Numbered from the stretch's first letter, positions 1 to 8,890 are shown. The stretch: DNA of 12,221 bases from Sphingomonas sp. (GCA_030146605.1 JASLBO010000434.1:1-12221), one strand, 5' to 3'. A program made the numbers and translations. Notes: a model not told the origin generated them from the sequence alone.

Positions 1-852
1 GTCGCCGAGGCGCTGCCCCGCCTCGACGCGATGCTGGCGGAGGGCGTCACCACGATCGAGATCAAATCGGGCTATGGCCTGTCGCAGGCGGACGAGATCA
101 AGATGCTCGAAGCTGCCCAGGCACTCGGCGAGGCGCGGGCGGTGCATGTCGCCGCCACCTTCCTCGGTGCGCACGCTTTGCCCCCCGAATTCGCCGGCGA
201 TTCCGAGGGCTATGTCGATATGGTGTGCACGCAGATGATCCCCGCGATCGCCCATCTCGCCGATGCCGTCGATGCGTTCTGCGAAGGTATCGGCTTCAGC
301 GCCGCGCAGGTGCGCCGCGTGTTCGCCGCCGCCGCCGCGCACGGTCTGCCGGTCAAGCTTCACGCCGAACAGCTATCCAATCTTCAGGGCGCCGCGCTCG
401 CAGCGGAGTTCGGCGCGCTCTCGGCCGACCATCTCGAGCATCTCGACGCCGCGGGAGTCAACTCGATGGCACGCGCAGGCACCGTCGCGGTGTTGCTGCC
501 CGGCGCCTTCTACTTCACCCGCGAGACGCGCCTCCCGCCGATCGAGGCGCTACGCCGCACCGGCGTGCCGATCGCCATCGCCACCGATTGCAACCCGGGC
601 ACCTCGCCCCTCACCTCGCCGCTGCTCGCGATGAACATGGCGGCGACCTTGTTCCGCCTCACGGTCGACGAGTGCATCGCCGGCATGACCCGCGAAGCCG
701 CGCGCGCGCTCGGCCGGCTCGACAGGATCGGCACGCTCGAGCCCGGCAAAAGCTGCGATCTCGCGATCTGGAGCATCTCCGAGCCCGCCGAGCTCGTCTA
801 TCGCATGGGCTTCAATCCGCTCTACGCCCGCGTCTTTGGAGGACGTTCATGA
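1..852 (+). CDS. hutI: Imidazolonepropionase (HutI), 5'-truncated by the window edge
   Basis: Imidazolonepropionase is a cytoplasmic metal-dependent amidohydrolase that opens imidazolone-5-propionate to N-formimino-L-glutamate, the third step of histidine breakdown. The frame is open from base 1, so about 283 C-terminal residues are present. The family runs to roughly 400, so the N-terminal part with the HxH metal motif is missing. Seen in the fragment (numbered from base 1): a [11 protein letters not shown] segment near the start, KLHAEQLSN with a likely metal-binding His at 121, the SADHLEHL segment, and [10 protein letters not shown] with the probable catalytic/metal Asp at 196. The C-terminal [12 protein letters not shown] segment is typical of the outer beta domain of amidohydrolases. 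The Met at base 31 is internal and not the true start. The stop (850-852) overlaps the hutH start as ATGA. No defect is seen in the visible part. Confidence 0.96.
   Translation, partial: VAEALPRLDAMLAEGVTTIEIKSGYGLSQADEIKMLEAAQALGEARAVHVAATFLGAHALPPEFAGDSEGYVDMVCTQMIPAIAHLADAVDAFCEGIGFSAAQVRRVFAAAAAHGLPVKLHAEQLSNLQGAALAAEFGALSADHLEHLDAAGVNSMARAGTVAVLLPGAFYFTRETRLPPIEALRRTGVPIAIATDCNPGTSPLTSPLLAMNMAATLFRLTVDECIAGMTREAARALGRLDRIGTLEPGKSCDLAIWSISEPAELVYRMGFNPLYARVFGGRS
838..842 (+). promoter_or_regulatory. Shine-Dalgarno sequence of hutH
   Basis: GGAGG lies 6 nt before the ATG at 849, inside the last codons of hutI. It fixes the hutH start: the same reading frame is open far upstream (from 225), but only this ATG has a strong ribosome binding site and begins where family homology begins. 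Confidence 0.75.
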
Positions 853-2387
853 TCACGCTCGAACCCGGCGCGGTGCCGCTCGAGCACTGGCGCGAAATCT
901 ACCGCGGCGCCGATGCACAACTCGATCCGGCTTGCCGCGAAGCCGTGCAGCACGCCGCCGATACAATCGCGCGGATTGCCGGGGGCGACCACGCGGTCTA
1001 CGGCGTCAACACCGGCTTCGGTCTGCTTGCCAGCATCCGCATCGCGCGCGCCGATCTCGACAAGCTCCAGCGCAACCTCGTGCTCTCGCACGCCGCCGGT
1101 GTGGGCGATCCGATGCCGCGCTCCGTTTTGCGGCTGATGATGGCGCTCAAGCTGGCGAGCCTCGGGCGCGGCGCGTCCGGGGTCCGGATCGAGACGCTCG
1201 ACTTGCTCGAAGCGATGCTGGCGCGCGATCTTCTGCCGGTGGTGCCGGCGCAGGGTTCGGTCGGTGCCTCAGGCGATCTTGCGCCGCTCGCCCATATGAC
1301 CGCGGCGATGATCGGCGTCGGCGAGATCGACACGCCGGCAGGCCGCTTTCCCGCAGAACAGGCGTTGCGCGAAGCGGGCCTGGCTCCGCTGACGCTCGGC
1401 CCCAAGGAAGGGCTCGCGCTGCTCAACGGCACGCAATTCTCTTGCGCCTATGCGCTCGCCGGGCTGATCGAGGCCGAGACGCTGCACGCCGCCGCTTTGG
1501 TGGCCGGAGCACTGTCCACCGAAGCCGCCAAGGGCTCGGACACCCCGTTCGATCCGCGCATCCACGCGCTGCGGGGCCATCGCGGGCAGATCGAGGTCGC
1601 CGCGATGCTCCGCGCGATGATGCATGCGTCGCCGCTACGCGCCTCGCACCGCGACGACGACAAGCGCGTGCAGGATCCGTACTGCCTGCGCTGCCAGCCC
1701 CAGGTGATGGGGGCCGTGCTCGATCTGCTCCGCCAGGCCGCGGCGACGCTGGGCACCGAGGCCAACAGCGTCTCGGACAATCCGCTGGTCTTCGCCGACA
1801 CCGACGAAGTCCTGTCCGGCGGCAATTTTCACGCCGAACCCGTCGCCTTTGCCGCCGACATGATCGCAATGGCGTTGTGCGAGATCGGCTCTCTATCAGA
1901 GCGGCGACTGGCGATGCTGGTGGATCCGGCGCTGTCGGGGCTCCCCGCCTTTCTCACCCCGCGCCCCGGACTCAATTCGGGCTTCATGATCCCGCAGGTC
2001 ACCGCCGCGGCGCTCGTCTCCGAGAACAAGCAGCGCGCTTACCCCGCGAGCGTCGATTCGATCCCCACTTCCGCCAATCAGGAAGACCATGTCTCAATGG
2101 CCGCGCATGGCGCGCGCCGGCTGACGGCGATGGCGGACAATACCGGGAACGTAGTCGCAATCGAGCTGCTCGCCGCCGCGCAGGGCTATGACTTCCACGC
2201 CCCGCTCCAGAGCAGCGCCGCGATCCATGCGGTCCATCGGGAAGTCCGCGCCGCTGTCGCCCATCTCGAGGACGATCGCTATTTCCATCCCGACATTTCC
2301 GCCGCCGCGCAGATCGTCCGCGCGGGGACGCTGCGCGAGATCGCCGAAGCATATGCCATTCCCGTCCCCTCGGTGACGCATGGCTGA
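849..2387 (+). CDS. hutH: Histidine ammonia-lyase (HutH)
   Basis: Histidine ammonia-lyase (histidase) removes ammonia from L-histidine to give trans-urocanate, the first step of histidine degradation; it is a cytoplasmic tetramer. The 512-residue product matches the usual length (about 510). Seen in the sequence: the VYGVNTGFG motif with Tyr51, and [15 protein letters not shown] with Ala140-Ser141-Gly142, the tripeptide that cyclises into the electrophilic MIO cofactor. Also present are SDNPLVF (309-315), [10 protein letters not shown], and QEDHVSM (411-417) with Glu412. These residues run two positions below the Pseudomonas putida enzyme numbering (MIO Ala142-Gly144, Tyr53, Glu414), so the active site appears complete. 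The start at 849 is chosen for its strong ribosome binding site and its ATGA overlap with hutI; the upstream open frame is antisense-like GC-rich read-through. The stop lies 8 nt inside hutG, so the two are probably translationally coupled. Confidence 0.98.
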   Translation: MITLEPGAVPLEHWREIYRGADAQLDPACREAVQHAADTIARIAGGDHAVYGVNTGFGLLASIRIARADLDKLQRNLVLSHAAGVGDPMPRSVLRLMMALKLASLGRGASGVRIETLDLLEAMLARDLLPVVPAQGSVGASGDLAPLAHMTAAMIGVGEIDTPAGRFPAEQALREAGLAPLTLGPKEGLALLNGTQFSCAYALAGLIEAETLHAAALVAGALSTEAAKGSDTPFDPRIHALRGHRGQIEVAAMLRAMMHASPLRASHRDDDKRVQDPYCLRCQPQVMGAVLDLLRQAAATLGTEANSVSDNPLVFADTDEVLSGGNFHAEPVAFAADMIAMALCEIGSLSERRLAMLVDPALSGLPAFLTPRPGLNSGFMIPQVTAAALVSENKQRAYPASVDSIPTSANQEDHVSMAAHGARRLTAMADNTGNVVAIELLAAAQGYDFHAPLQSSAAIHAVHREVRAAVAHLEDDRYFHPDISAAAQIVRAGTLREIAEAYAIPVPSVTHG

Positions 2388-3198
2388 CCCGGACTGGCTG
2401 ATCGTCCGTCGCGGCAATGCGCCGCTGGTGCTCGGCATGCCGCATACCGGCACCCACATCCCCGCCGATCTCGCCCCGCGCTACGTCTCGCTCTGGCGCG
2501 CGCGCAAGGACGCCGACTGGTGGATCGACCGGCTCTATGCCTTTGCCGATGGCATGGACGCGACGATCGTCCGTACCACGCTGTCGCGCAGCGTCATCGA
2601 CGTGAACCGCGATCCCTCGGGCGCGTCGCTCTATCCGGGCCAGACGACGACCGAGCTTTGCCCCACCACCACCTTCGACGGCGAACCGCTCTATTCACCG
2701 GGGCGGGAACCCGGCGAAACCGAGATCGCCCGACGCCGCGACCGCTGGCTATCGCCCTACCACGCCGCGCTCGCGGCCGAGCTGGAAAGGCTGCGCGACC
2801 TCCACGGCAAGGTCGTCCTCTATGACTGCCATTCGATCCGCAGCCGCATGCCCCGGCTGTTCGACGGCGAGTTGCCGCAGTTCAACATCGGCACCAACAA
2901 CGGCGTGACCTGCGATCCCGGGCTGGAGGCCGCAGTCGAGCGCGCCTGCGCCGCGACCGGGCGCTCGTTAGTCGTCAATGGCAGGTTCCGCGGCGGCTAT
3001 ACCACCCGTCACCATGGCCGCCCGGAAACCGGCATTCACGCGATCCAGATGGAGCTCGCCTGCCGCGGCTATGTGGACGAGCCCGACCCTCCGGACGAGA
3101 CCAACTGGCCGACGCGCTGGGATCCCGATCGCGCCGCGCCGCTTGCGGCGAACCTCGCCGATATCCTCACCGCCTGCCTCGACTGGACCAGCGCATGA
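2380..3198 (+). CDS. hutG: N-formylglutamate deformylase (HutG, FGase family)
   Basis: This cytoplasmic enzyme hydrolyses N-formyl-L-glutamate to glutamate and formate, the last step of the five-enzyme histidine route. The 272 residues match the FGase/N-formylglutamate amidohydrolase family in length and motifs: [10 protein letters not shown] (19-28) with a candidate zinc His22, [11 protein letters not shown] (71-81), YDCHSIRS (148-155) with a second candidate metal His, and [22 protein letters not shown] (205-226), a hallmark of this family. It is not related to the arginase-like formiminoglutamase that is also called HutG in some bacteria. The start at 2380 overlaps the end of hutH by 8 nt, and the stop overlaps hutU by 4 nt. 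The assignment is firm from motifs and operon context; the metal ligands are inferred from conservation. Confidence 0.95.
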   Translation: MADPDWLIVRRGNAPLVLGMPHTGTHIPADLAPRYVSLWRARKDADWWIDRLYAFADGMDATIVRTTLSRSVIDVNRDPSGASLYPGQTTTELCPTTTFDGEPLYSPGREPGETEIARRRDRWLSPYHAALAAELERLRDLHGKVVLYDCHSIRSRMPRLFDGELPQFNIGTNNGVTCDPGLEAAVERACAATGRSLVVNGRFRGGYTTRHHGRPETGIHAIQMELACRGYVDEPDPPDETNWPTRWDPDRAAPLAANLADILTACLDWTSA

Positions 3199-4862
3199 CC
3201 ACTCGCCGCGACAACAGCCGCAACATCCGCGCCCCCCGTGGGACGGAAATCAGCGCGAAGAGCTGGCTCACCGAGGCGCCGTTGCGCATGCTGATGAACA
3301 ACCTCGACCCCGAAGTGGCGGAGCGGCCCGAGGAACTGATCGTCTATGGCGGTATCGGCCGCGCCGCGCGCGATTGGGAGAGCTATGACGCGATCGTCGC
3401 CAGCCTGCGCCGGCTCGAGCACGATCAGACCCTGCTGATCCAGTCGGGCAAGCCCGTCGGCATCTTCCGCACCCATGCCGATGCGCCGCGGGTGCTGCTC
3501 GCCAATTCGAACCTCGTTCCGCACTGGGCGAACTGGCAGCATTTCAACGAACTCGATCGCAAGGGCCTGATGATGTACGGCCAGATGACCGCCGGCAGCT
3601 GGATCTATATCGGCAGCCAGGGCATCGTTCAGGGCACCTACGAGACCTTCGCCGAAATGGGCCGCCAGCATTTCGGCGGCAGCCTTGCCGGCCGCTGGAT
3701 CCTCACCGCGGGGCTCGGCGGGATGGGCGGCGCGCAGCCGCTCGCCGCGACGATGGCGGGCGCCTCGTGCATCGCCGTCGAATGCCAGCCCTCGCGGATC
3801 GAGATGCGGCTGAGGACCGGCTATCTCGACGCCCGCGCCGCGACGATCGAAGAGGCACTCGCGATCGTTGAGGAAGCGCACAAGGGCGGCAAGCCGGTTT
3901 CGGTCGGCCTGCTCGGCAACGCCGCCGAAATCTATCCCGAGATGGTCCGCCGCGGCATCCGCCCCGACGCGGTGACCGATCAGACCTCGGCGCACGATCC
4001 GCGCAACGGCTATTTGCCTGCAGGCTGGTCGCTCGATCAATGGGAGCGCGCCCGCAGCGAGGATCCCGAGGCGCTCGACAAGGTCGCGCGCGCTTCGATG
4101 GCGGTCCATGTCCGCGCGATGCTCGATTTCCACGCGCAGGGCATTCCCACCGTCGATTACGGCAACAACATCCGCCAGATGGCATTCGAGGAGGGCGTCA
4201 CTAACGCGTTCGACTTCCCGGGGTTCGTCCCCGCTTATATCCGTCCGCTCTTCTGCAGGGGGATCGGCCCGTTCCGCTGGGTCGCGCTGTCGGGCGATCC
4301 GGAAGACATCCGCAAGACGGACGCCAAGGTCAAGGAGCTGTTGCCGGACAATGCGCACCTCCACAATTGGCTCGACATGGCGGCCGAGCGGATTCACTTC
4401 CAGGGCCTGCCGGCGCGGATCTGCTGGGTGGGCCTAGGTGATCGCCACCGACTCGGCCTCGCCTTCAACGAAATGGTCGCCTCGGGCGAACTCGAGGCGC
4501 CGATCGTGATCGGCCGCGACCATCTCGATTCGGGGTCGGTCGCCTCGCCCAACCGCGAGACCGAGAAGATGCAGGACGGCTCAGACGCGGTCTCGGACTG
4601 GCCCTTGCTCAACGCCCTGCTCAACACCGCCAGTGGCGCGACCTGGGTGTCGCTTCATCACGGCGGCGGGGTCGGCATGGGGTTTTCGCAGCATTCGGGA
4701 ATGGTGATCGTCTGCGACGGCACCCCGGACGCGGCGCGCCGGATCGAGCGCGTATTGTGGAACGATCCCGCCACCGGGGTGATGCGCCACGCCGACGCCG
4801 GCTATCCCATCGCGCTCGATTGCGCGCGGGAGCAGGGGCTCGATTTGCCTGGTATATTGTAG
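3195..4862 (+). CDS. hutU: Urocanate hydratase (HutU)
   Basis: Urocanase adds water to urocanate to form 4-imidazolone-5-propionate, using tightly bound NAD+ as an electrophile; it is a cytoplasmic dimer and the second step of the pathway. The 555-residue length is normal (P. putida about 556). Seen: [15 protein letters not shown] with the NAD-contacting Gly52-Gly53, the Rossmann-type loop [34 protein letters not shown], and [22 protein letters not shown]. Cys410 lies in [11 protein letters not shown] and matches the known catalytic-site cysteine position exactly. [18 protein letters not shown] and the glycine-rich [15 protein letters not shown] segment follow. The ATG overlaps the hutG stop as ATGA, and no strong ribosome binding site precedes it, which fits translational coupling. 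It is the last gene of the visible operon, followed by a hairpin in the convergent gap. Confidence 0.98.
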   Translation: MTTRRDNSRNIRAPRGTEISAKSWLTEAPLRMLMNNLDPEVAERPEELIVYGGIGRAARDWESYDAIVASLRRLEHDQTLLIQSGKPVGIFRTHADAPRVLLANSNLVPHWANWQHFNELDRKGLMMYGQMTAGSWIYIGSQGIVQGTYETFAEMGRQHFGGSLAGRWILTAGLGGMGGAQPLAATMAGASCIAVECQPSRIEMRLRTGYLDARAATIEEALAIVEEAHKGGKPVSVGLLGNAAEIYPEMVRRGIRPDAVTDQTSAHDPRNGYLPAGWSLDQWERARSEDPEALDKVARASMAVHVRAMLDFHAQGIPTVDYGNNIRQMAFEEGVTNAFDFPGFVPAYIRPLFCRGIGPFRWVALSGDPEDIRKTDAKVKELLPDNAHLHNWLDMAAERIHFQGLPARICWVGLGDRHRLGLAFNEMVASGELEAPIVIGRDHLDSGSVASPNRETEKMQDGSDAVSDWPLLNALLNTASGATWVSLHHGGGVGMGFSQHSGMVIVCDGTPDAARRIERVLWNDPATGVMRHADAGYPIALDCAREQGLDLPGIL

Positions 4863-4863
4863 A

Positions 4864-4890
4864 CCCCCTCGCCGAACGGGAGGGGAGTTG
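4864..4890. terminator. Probable bidirectional terminator hairpin between hutU and the phospholipase gene
   Basis: The 29-bp convergent gap contains CCCCTC (4865-4870) pairing with GAGGGG (4880-4885). Inside this, CC (4872-4873) can pair with GG (4878-4879) around a GAAC tetraloop, with G4871 bulged. On the plus strand the stem is followed by a weak T-rich stretch (AGTTGTTC); on the minus strand no clear T tract follows. Position between two convergent stop codons favours a terminator role, but the U-tract is poor, so intrinsic termination efficiency is uncertain. Confidence 0.55.
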
Positions 4891-4891
4891 T

Positions 4892-5983
4892 TCAAGGCCG
4901 CAGCGCGCACCCGGCCGGCACGCGCACCGGGCTGCACCGCGCCATCGCTTTGTCCGGCAGCGTCACCACGAAGCCCGCCTCGAGCGGATCGGGCGCGCCG
5001 GGATAATGATCGGTGCTCACCGCCTGCGCGCCGCTTGCCATCGCGGCTTGCGCCTTGGCGTAGTTCCCCGTCCGTGCCTCTACGGTATTGGCGTCGGTCC
5101 GCGTCCGCACGATCACGCCCTCGCGCACCCATTTGCGAATCTTGTCGCCCTCGACCAGCGGGTCCTGGACGATCTGGACCGCAGCTTCGGGTTCGCCATC
5201 GGGATACCAGCCGAACATCGCCCGCCCGGCGAGCGAGGGGTGCCCAGCCCGATAGGTGTCGGACACCGCGGTCCGCACGTCGAGCAGCACGTAGATCCGC
5301 CCGCGCGCCGCCTTCAGCGCCGGCCAGCCGCGCGTCCGCACCGCGTCCCGCAGGGTCGGCGCGCCGCCGCGTACCTCGTCGGGCGTGATCAGCCGCTTGC
5401 CCGGGAGCACCGAACGGATCTCGCCGTCGAGCGCGTCGAGCAGCCTCTTGTCGTCGAGCGCCAGCGGGCTGGTCATCCCCGGTCGCCCCGAAGGCATATC
5501 GGCGGCGTTGATCGTGATCATGATCGGCAGATGGTCCGGATGCGCTCGCGACCAGAGATCGACTTCGCGCAAACAGCCGACCAGAGTCGCGCAGGTGCTC
5601 AGATAGTCCACATCGGGAATGTGGAATACCTTGAACCCAGGCTTGAGCATCGCCGCCCGGTCGAAACCGGTGACCTCACCCGCCGCCTTGGCCCAGGCCT
5701 CGCCCCTGGGATCGGCGTAGCGCCCGCCTTCGGGATCGGCGAAGATGTCCAGCTCGAACTGGCGCACGCCGGCATCGAGCTGCTTCGCCAGCGGCACATG
5801 ATAATAATCGAGACCGTCGGCCGATTTCGGATCCATCGCCCGCAGCTTGGCCATCACCGCAGACGGAATGCGCGCCTTGAAGCTGTTGTGCGAGCCGACG
5901 ACCTGGACGTCGTTCATCGCCTGCGGGGTCGCCGCCGCGCCGGCCAAGGCCAGCGCAGCGACGGCGAGGATCGTCTTGAGCAT
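4892..5983 (-). CDS. Exported Ca2+-dependent phosphoinositide phospholipase C-like protein
   Basis: The 363-residue product resembles the bacterial branch of Ca2+-dependent PI-PLC proteins (PI-PLC-C1 type), which cleave the glycerol-phosphate bond of inositol phospholipids. Residues 1 to about 18-22 form a Sec-type signal peptide (basic start, Ala/Leu core); there is no lipobox cysteine, so a periplasmic or secreted enzyme is expected. Seen: QVVGSHNSFKARIP with candidate catalytic His32 and Asn33, GVRQFELDIFADPEGG with Glu77, Asp79 and Asp83 as possible Ca2+ ligands, and KVFHIPDVDY with the second His121. Cys131 and Cys137 could form a disulfide. A C-terminal VSTDHYPG segment follows. The start at 5983 is chosen because the signal peptide begins there, GGAG sits at 5992-5989, and the ATG overlaps the receptor stop as TGATG; the longer frame from 6025 adds 14 residues inside the receptor gene. 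It is probably co-transcribed and translationally coupled with the receptor. The family is fairly sure; the substrate is not known. Confidence 0.85.
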   Translation of the reverse strand: MLKTILAVAALALAGAAATPQAMNDVQVVGSHNSFKARIPSAVMAKLRAMDPKSADGLDYYHVPLAKQLDAGVRQFELDIFADPEGGRYADPRGEAWAKAAGEVTGFDRAAMLKPGFKVFHIPDVDYLSTCATLVGCLREVDLWSRAHPDHLPIMITINAADMPSGRPGMTSPLALDDKRLLDALDGEIRSVLPGKRLITPDEVRGGAPTLRDAVRTRGWPALKAARGRIYVLLDVRTAVSDTYRAGHPSLAGRAMFGWYPDGEPEAAVQIVQDPLVEGDKIRKWVREGVIVRTRTDANTVEARTGNYAKAQAAMASGAQAVSTDHYPGAPDPLEAGFVVTLPDKAMARCSPVRVPAGCALRP

Positions 5984-8649
5984 CAGAACTCCGTCCGCAC
6001 GCCGAACAGGATCGTCCGGCCCCAATAATGGATCTCGTTATAGCGGACCGGATCGTCGCTGTAGCTATACTGCCGGGCGCCAGCGATGTTGATCGCCTCG
6101 AGGCTCACCGTCGTCTTGTCGGTCACCCGGAACGAGAGGTTGCCGTCGAGCGAGCCGAACGCGTCGATATAGCCCGGCGTGTTCGTGGTGCTCCCGGTGC
6201 CCGACAGATATTTATCGCGCCATACATAGGATAGCCGCGCCGAGACCGGGCCGTAATCGTAGAAGCCGACGAGATTGAAGCTGTTCTTCGACAGCCCGAT
6301 CAATTGGTCTTCGATCGTTCGCGCACCGGCAGTGTAGTTCGCCTGCACCGAAGTGTGGGTGTACGATGCCTGGATGCCCAGCCCATCGAGCGGCTTCGGC
6401 AGGAAAGTGAACACCTGATTGTACGCCGCCTCAGCGCCATAGACCTTGGCGTCGCCGCCATTGACCTGCGTGCTCAGCAGGATCGTGCCGCGGCCTGGAA
6501 TCTCGACGTTGATGTTCTGCGCAGTGATGTAATTGTCCATCGCCTTGTAGAACAACGCCGCAGTCAACGAGCCCTTGCGGTTGAAATACCATTCGAGCGA
6601 GCCGTCGAACTGGGTAGCGAGGAACGGCACCAGCTCGGGATTGCCGCCGCTGCCGGTCGCCGCGTCGGTCGAGACGCTGATCTGCGGCGCGCTCTGCGTC
6701 ATATTGGGCCGGGTGAGCACGCGGCTGGCGGCGAGGCGTGCCACCAGGGTCGGGCTCAGCTCGGCGCGCAGATTGAAGCTCGGCAGCCAGTTATTAAAGG
6801 TCTTGGGAAAGCTCGCCGGTGTCGGCGTGGTGCCGAGAGTCAGCGTGCCGCTCGCCACCTGATCGGTGTGCACATAGCGTACGCCCAGATTGCCCGTGAC
6901 GTCGACGCCCCCGGCCGCGAAGCCGTAATCGGCGCGGACATAGCCCGCCGCGATCTTCTCCTCGACGATGTAGGAGGCGCGCCGATCGCCCGCGGTCAGC
7001 GGCGCGTTGGCGATCGCCGACGTGAACAGCCGATCGTAAAAGGCCCCCGTCACCGGCACGAGCCAGCTACGCGGCGCATTGCCCGAGACGCCCTCGAGAA
7101 AGTCGTCGAACGGGATGGTCTGGTAGGCGCCGAGCCCGAAACTGGTCAGCGGCTGGCCGTTCGCCGAGGTGACGTTGAAGTCGCGCCGCCGATAGTCGCG
7201 CTTGCGCCAGTGATATTCGCCCCCCGCCGCGACTCTCGTCAGGAAGCCATCGAGCTCGCGCGCCGCGTCCAGCCGGGCATACCAGTCCCAGTCCTTGCTG
7301 TTCTTGGGCGCGATGTTGAACGTGGTAACACCGTAACTGGCCGGGTCGACGACGCCGCGGGTGGTGGTGAAGGTCGGGATCACCTTGTAGCCGCCCGACG
7401 CATCATAGGTCAGTGGCGCGACGAACTGTGCCCGGCTGCGCACCGTGCCTTCGGCATAGCTGGGGTGGAAGCTGTGCGCGTACGACCAGTTGAGACTGGC
7501 GGAGATGTCCCAGCCTTCGGGCTTCCAGCTCTGCTTGAGGCCGACGCTGAGCAGGTCGTGCCGGTTGAGGCTGTATTCGCGCGACGCCATGAAGCGCACA
7601 TTGTTGATCGTCGCGCCGACCACCGTATTGCCGTCGAGCTTGACCGATCCGGGGACGATCGAAACGCCGGGATCGTCGGGATAGATGTCGAGGCCGAATT
7701 CATCATAGGCGACGTCGAGCCGGGTGCCGAGCAGGTCGAGCGTAGTCTCGAGTTCGTCCGAGGGCTTCCATTGCGCCGAGATCAGCCCCGAATAGCGCTT
7801 GCGATTCTCGGTTTCGATCGTCGGACGCGTGCGGATCGGGGTGTACAACCCCGCCGGGAGCCCGCCAGCGGCAGGGGCGGTGAACCGATCGAGGACCCAG
7901 CCGTTATTATACCAGCGATCGTTGCGGACCGACTTGGCCCAATATTGCGCGCCGGCGAGCAGACCGAAGGTGCCGTCGTCGCTTGTGAAGCTGGTCAGCG
8001 CGGTGGCGTTCGGTTTCACCTTGTCGGTCATCGTCGTATAGGTGCCGCGCAGGTTGAGCGTGGTCTTGTTACCCACTTCGAGCGGGCGGAAGGTCTTGAC
8101 GTCGATATTGCCGCCCAATGCGCCCTCGGTCATGTCGGCGGTCGGGGTCTTGACCACGTCGATTTGCGAGACGAACTCAGCCGGCAGCATCTCGAAGCGG
8201 AACTGGCGTCCGGCGGCGCCGCCATTCTCGATCAGATCGTTGATCGCCACGCTGCGGCCGTTGAGCATCGTGCTCTGGAATTGCGGCCCGAGCCCGCGCA
8301 CGCTGACATAGAGCCCTTCGCCGCGCGGCCGGGTGATCGTCACGCCGGTGACCAGCTGCAGCGCCTCGGCGACGTTCTGGGTCGGGAATTTGCCAATGTC
8401 GGTCGAGTTGATCGAGTCGACGCCGTACGCAGCTTCCCGCTTGGTCTCGGTCGCCGCGGCAAGGCTGCGCGCATAGGAGCCGGTGACGACGATTTCGCCG
8501 TCGTCGGCCTGCGCTTCCGCCTGCGCCGCGCCCGGCTGCGTCGTGTCGTCGGCGCTCGCGCCGACGGTCTGCGCGTGCGCGGGGACGATTCCCAATGCGG
8601 CGAGGGTAAAGGGTAGCGTGGCGCGAAGCAGGCGCGAACTGTGCGACAT
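5983..8649 (-). CDS. TonB-dependent outer-membrane receptor (Xanthomonas/Caulobacter type)
   Basis: This 888-residue protein is an outer-membrane gated barrel that takes up a bound substrate with energy from TonB-ExbBD. Residues 1-26 are a signal peptide ending in AHA|Q. An acidic, Ala/Gln-rich linker follows, then a TonB-box-like EIVVTG at 52-57. The plug begins with DIGKFPTQNVAEAL (84-97) and GVTITRPRGEGLYVSVRGLGPQF, the signature of the TonB-Xanth-Caul subfamily, followed by MLNGR and GGNIDVKTFRPLE. The rest is barrel-like with many aromatic-rich strands, and the protein ends in a terminal Phe (ILFGVRTEF), the usual BAM recognition signal. There is no N-terminal STN signalling domain, so FecI/FecR-type control is not expected. 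Its length is normal for the group. The substrate cannot be read from sequence; coupling to the phospholipase suggests an inositol- or phosphoester-containing ligand (inference). Confidence 0.93.
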   Translation of the reverse strand: MSHSSRLLRATLPFTLAALGIVPAHAQTVGASADDTTQPGAAQAEAQADDGEIVVTGSYARSLAAATETKREAAYGVDSINSTDIGKFPTQNVAEALQLVTGVTITRPRGEGLYVSVRGLGPQFQSTMLNGRSVAINDLIENGGAAGRQFRFEMLPAEFVSQIDVVKTPTADMTEGALGGNIDVKTFRPLEVGNKTTLNLRGTYTTMTDKVKPNATALTSFTSDDGTFGLLAGAQYWAKSVRNDRWYNNGWVLDRFTAPAAGGLPAGLYTPIRTRPTIETENRKRYSGLISAQWKPSDELETTLDLLGTRLDVAYDEFGLDIYPDDPGVSIVPGSVKLDGNTVVGATINNVRFMASREYSLNRHDLLSVGLKQSWKPEGWDISASLNWSYAHSFHPSYAEGTVRSRAQFVAPLTYDASGGYKVIPTFTTTRGVVDPASYGVTTFNIAPKNSKDWDWYARLDAARELDGFLTRVAAGGEYHWRKRDYRRRDFNVTSANGQPLTSFGLGAYQTIPFDDFLEGVSGNAPRSWLVPVTGAFYDRLFTSAIANAPLTAGDRRASYIVEEKIAAGYVRADYGFAAGGVDVTGNLGVRYVHTDQVASGTLTLGTTPTPASFPKTFNNWLPSFNLRAELSPTLVARLAASRVLTRPNMTQSAPQISVSTDAATGSGGNPELVPFLATQFDGSLEWYFNRKGSLTAALFYKAMDNYITAQNINVEIPGRGTILLSTQVNGGDAKVYGAEAAYNQVFTFLPKPLDGLGIQASYTHTSVQANYTAGARTIEDQLIGLSKNSFNLVGFYDYGPVSARLSYVWRDKYLSGTGSTTNTPGYIDAFGSLDGNLSFRVTDKTTVSLEAINIAGARQYSYSDDPVRYNEIHYWGRTILFGVRTEF

Positions 8650-8657
8650 TTTGATTT

Positions 8658-8664
8658 CTCCCCC
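8658..8664 (-). promoter_or_regulatory. Ribosome binding site of the TonB-dependent receptor
   Basis: Read on the minus strand, GGGGGAG ends 8 nt before the ATG at 8649-8647. This strong Shine-Dalgarno sequence supports the chosen receptor start, together with the signal peptide that begins there. Confidence 0.7.
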
Positions 8665-8865
8665 GGGTGTGATCCCCCGATGGGAGCGCCAATAGGTGCG
8701 CGCTATTGCGCTTTGGCGGCGTTATCGTTGCAGAAGCGTTTCAATTGTCGGACGAGGTTACGACTGCGCGGAATTGAAGGTTGGCGAAATGCTTTGCCTG
8801 AACCCGAACCGCCCCGAACGGGGAGAAGCATCGACGCTGGCTGCTACGCAGCCTTGAAGATAGCT

Positions 8866-8890
8866 GAAAACGATCGCGCGATAATCGCGC
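8866..8890 (-). terminator. Possible terminator of the tRNA-Pro transcript
   Basis: On the minus strand, about 50 nt beyond the tRNA 3' end, an inverted repeat GCGCG-ATTAT-CGCGC (8890-8876) is followed by GATCGTTTTC. The stem is short (5 bp, or 7 bp around one base as DNA) and the T run is only four bases, offset by four from the stem. It is a weak candidate; transcription could also continue into the receptor gene. Confidence 0.3.

Noticed and set aside
225..848. N-terminal extension of HutH by about 208 codons
   Set aside because: The upstream part lies over hutI in another frame and reads as Arg-rich nonsense. HutH homology, a strong ribosome binding site and the ATGA junction all point to 849.
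3069..4397. A 442-codon minus-strand open frame opposite hutU
   Set aside because: Antisense to a highly conserved enzyme, with composition typical of shadow frames and no supported start or function.
5984..6025. Longer start for the phospholipase at 6025
   Set aside because: It would put 14 charged residues ahead of a good signal peptide and lie within the receptor gene. The ATG at 5983 has a ribosome binding site and a TGATG junction.
4757..6028. A 423-codon plus-strand open frame opposite the phospholipase gene
   Set aside because: It has Arg/His-rich shadow composition and starts inside hutU in another frame. The minus strand has the signal peptide and PI-PLC motifs.
6304..8616. A 770-codon open frame on the plus strand opposite the TonB receptor
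   Set aside because: It is the antisense shadow of a clear receptor gene. Its translation is Arg/Ala/Asp/Val-rich with no recognisable domain, as expected when GC-rich codons are read backwards.
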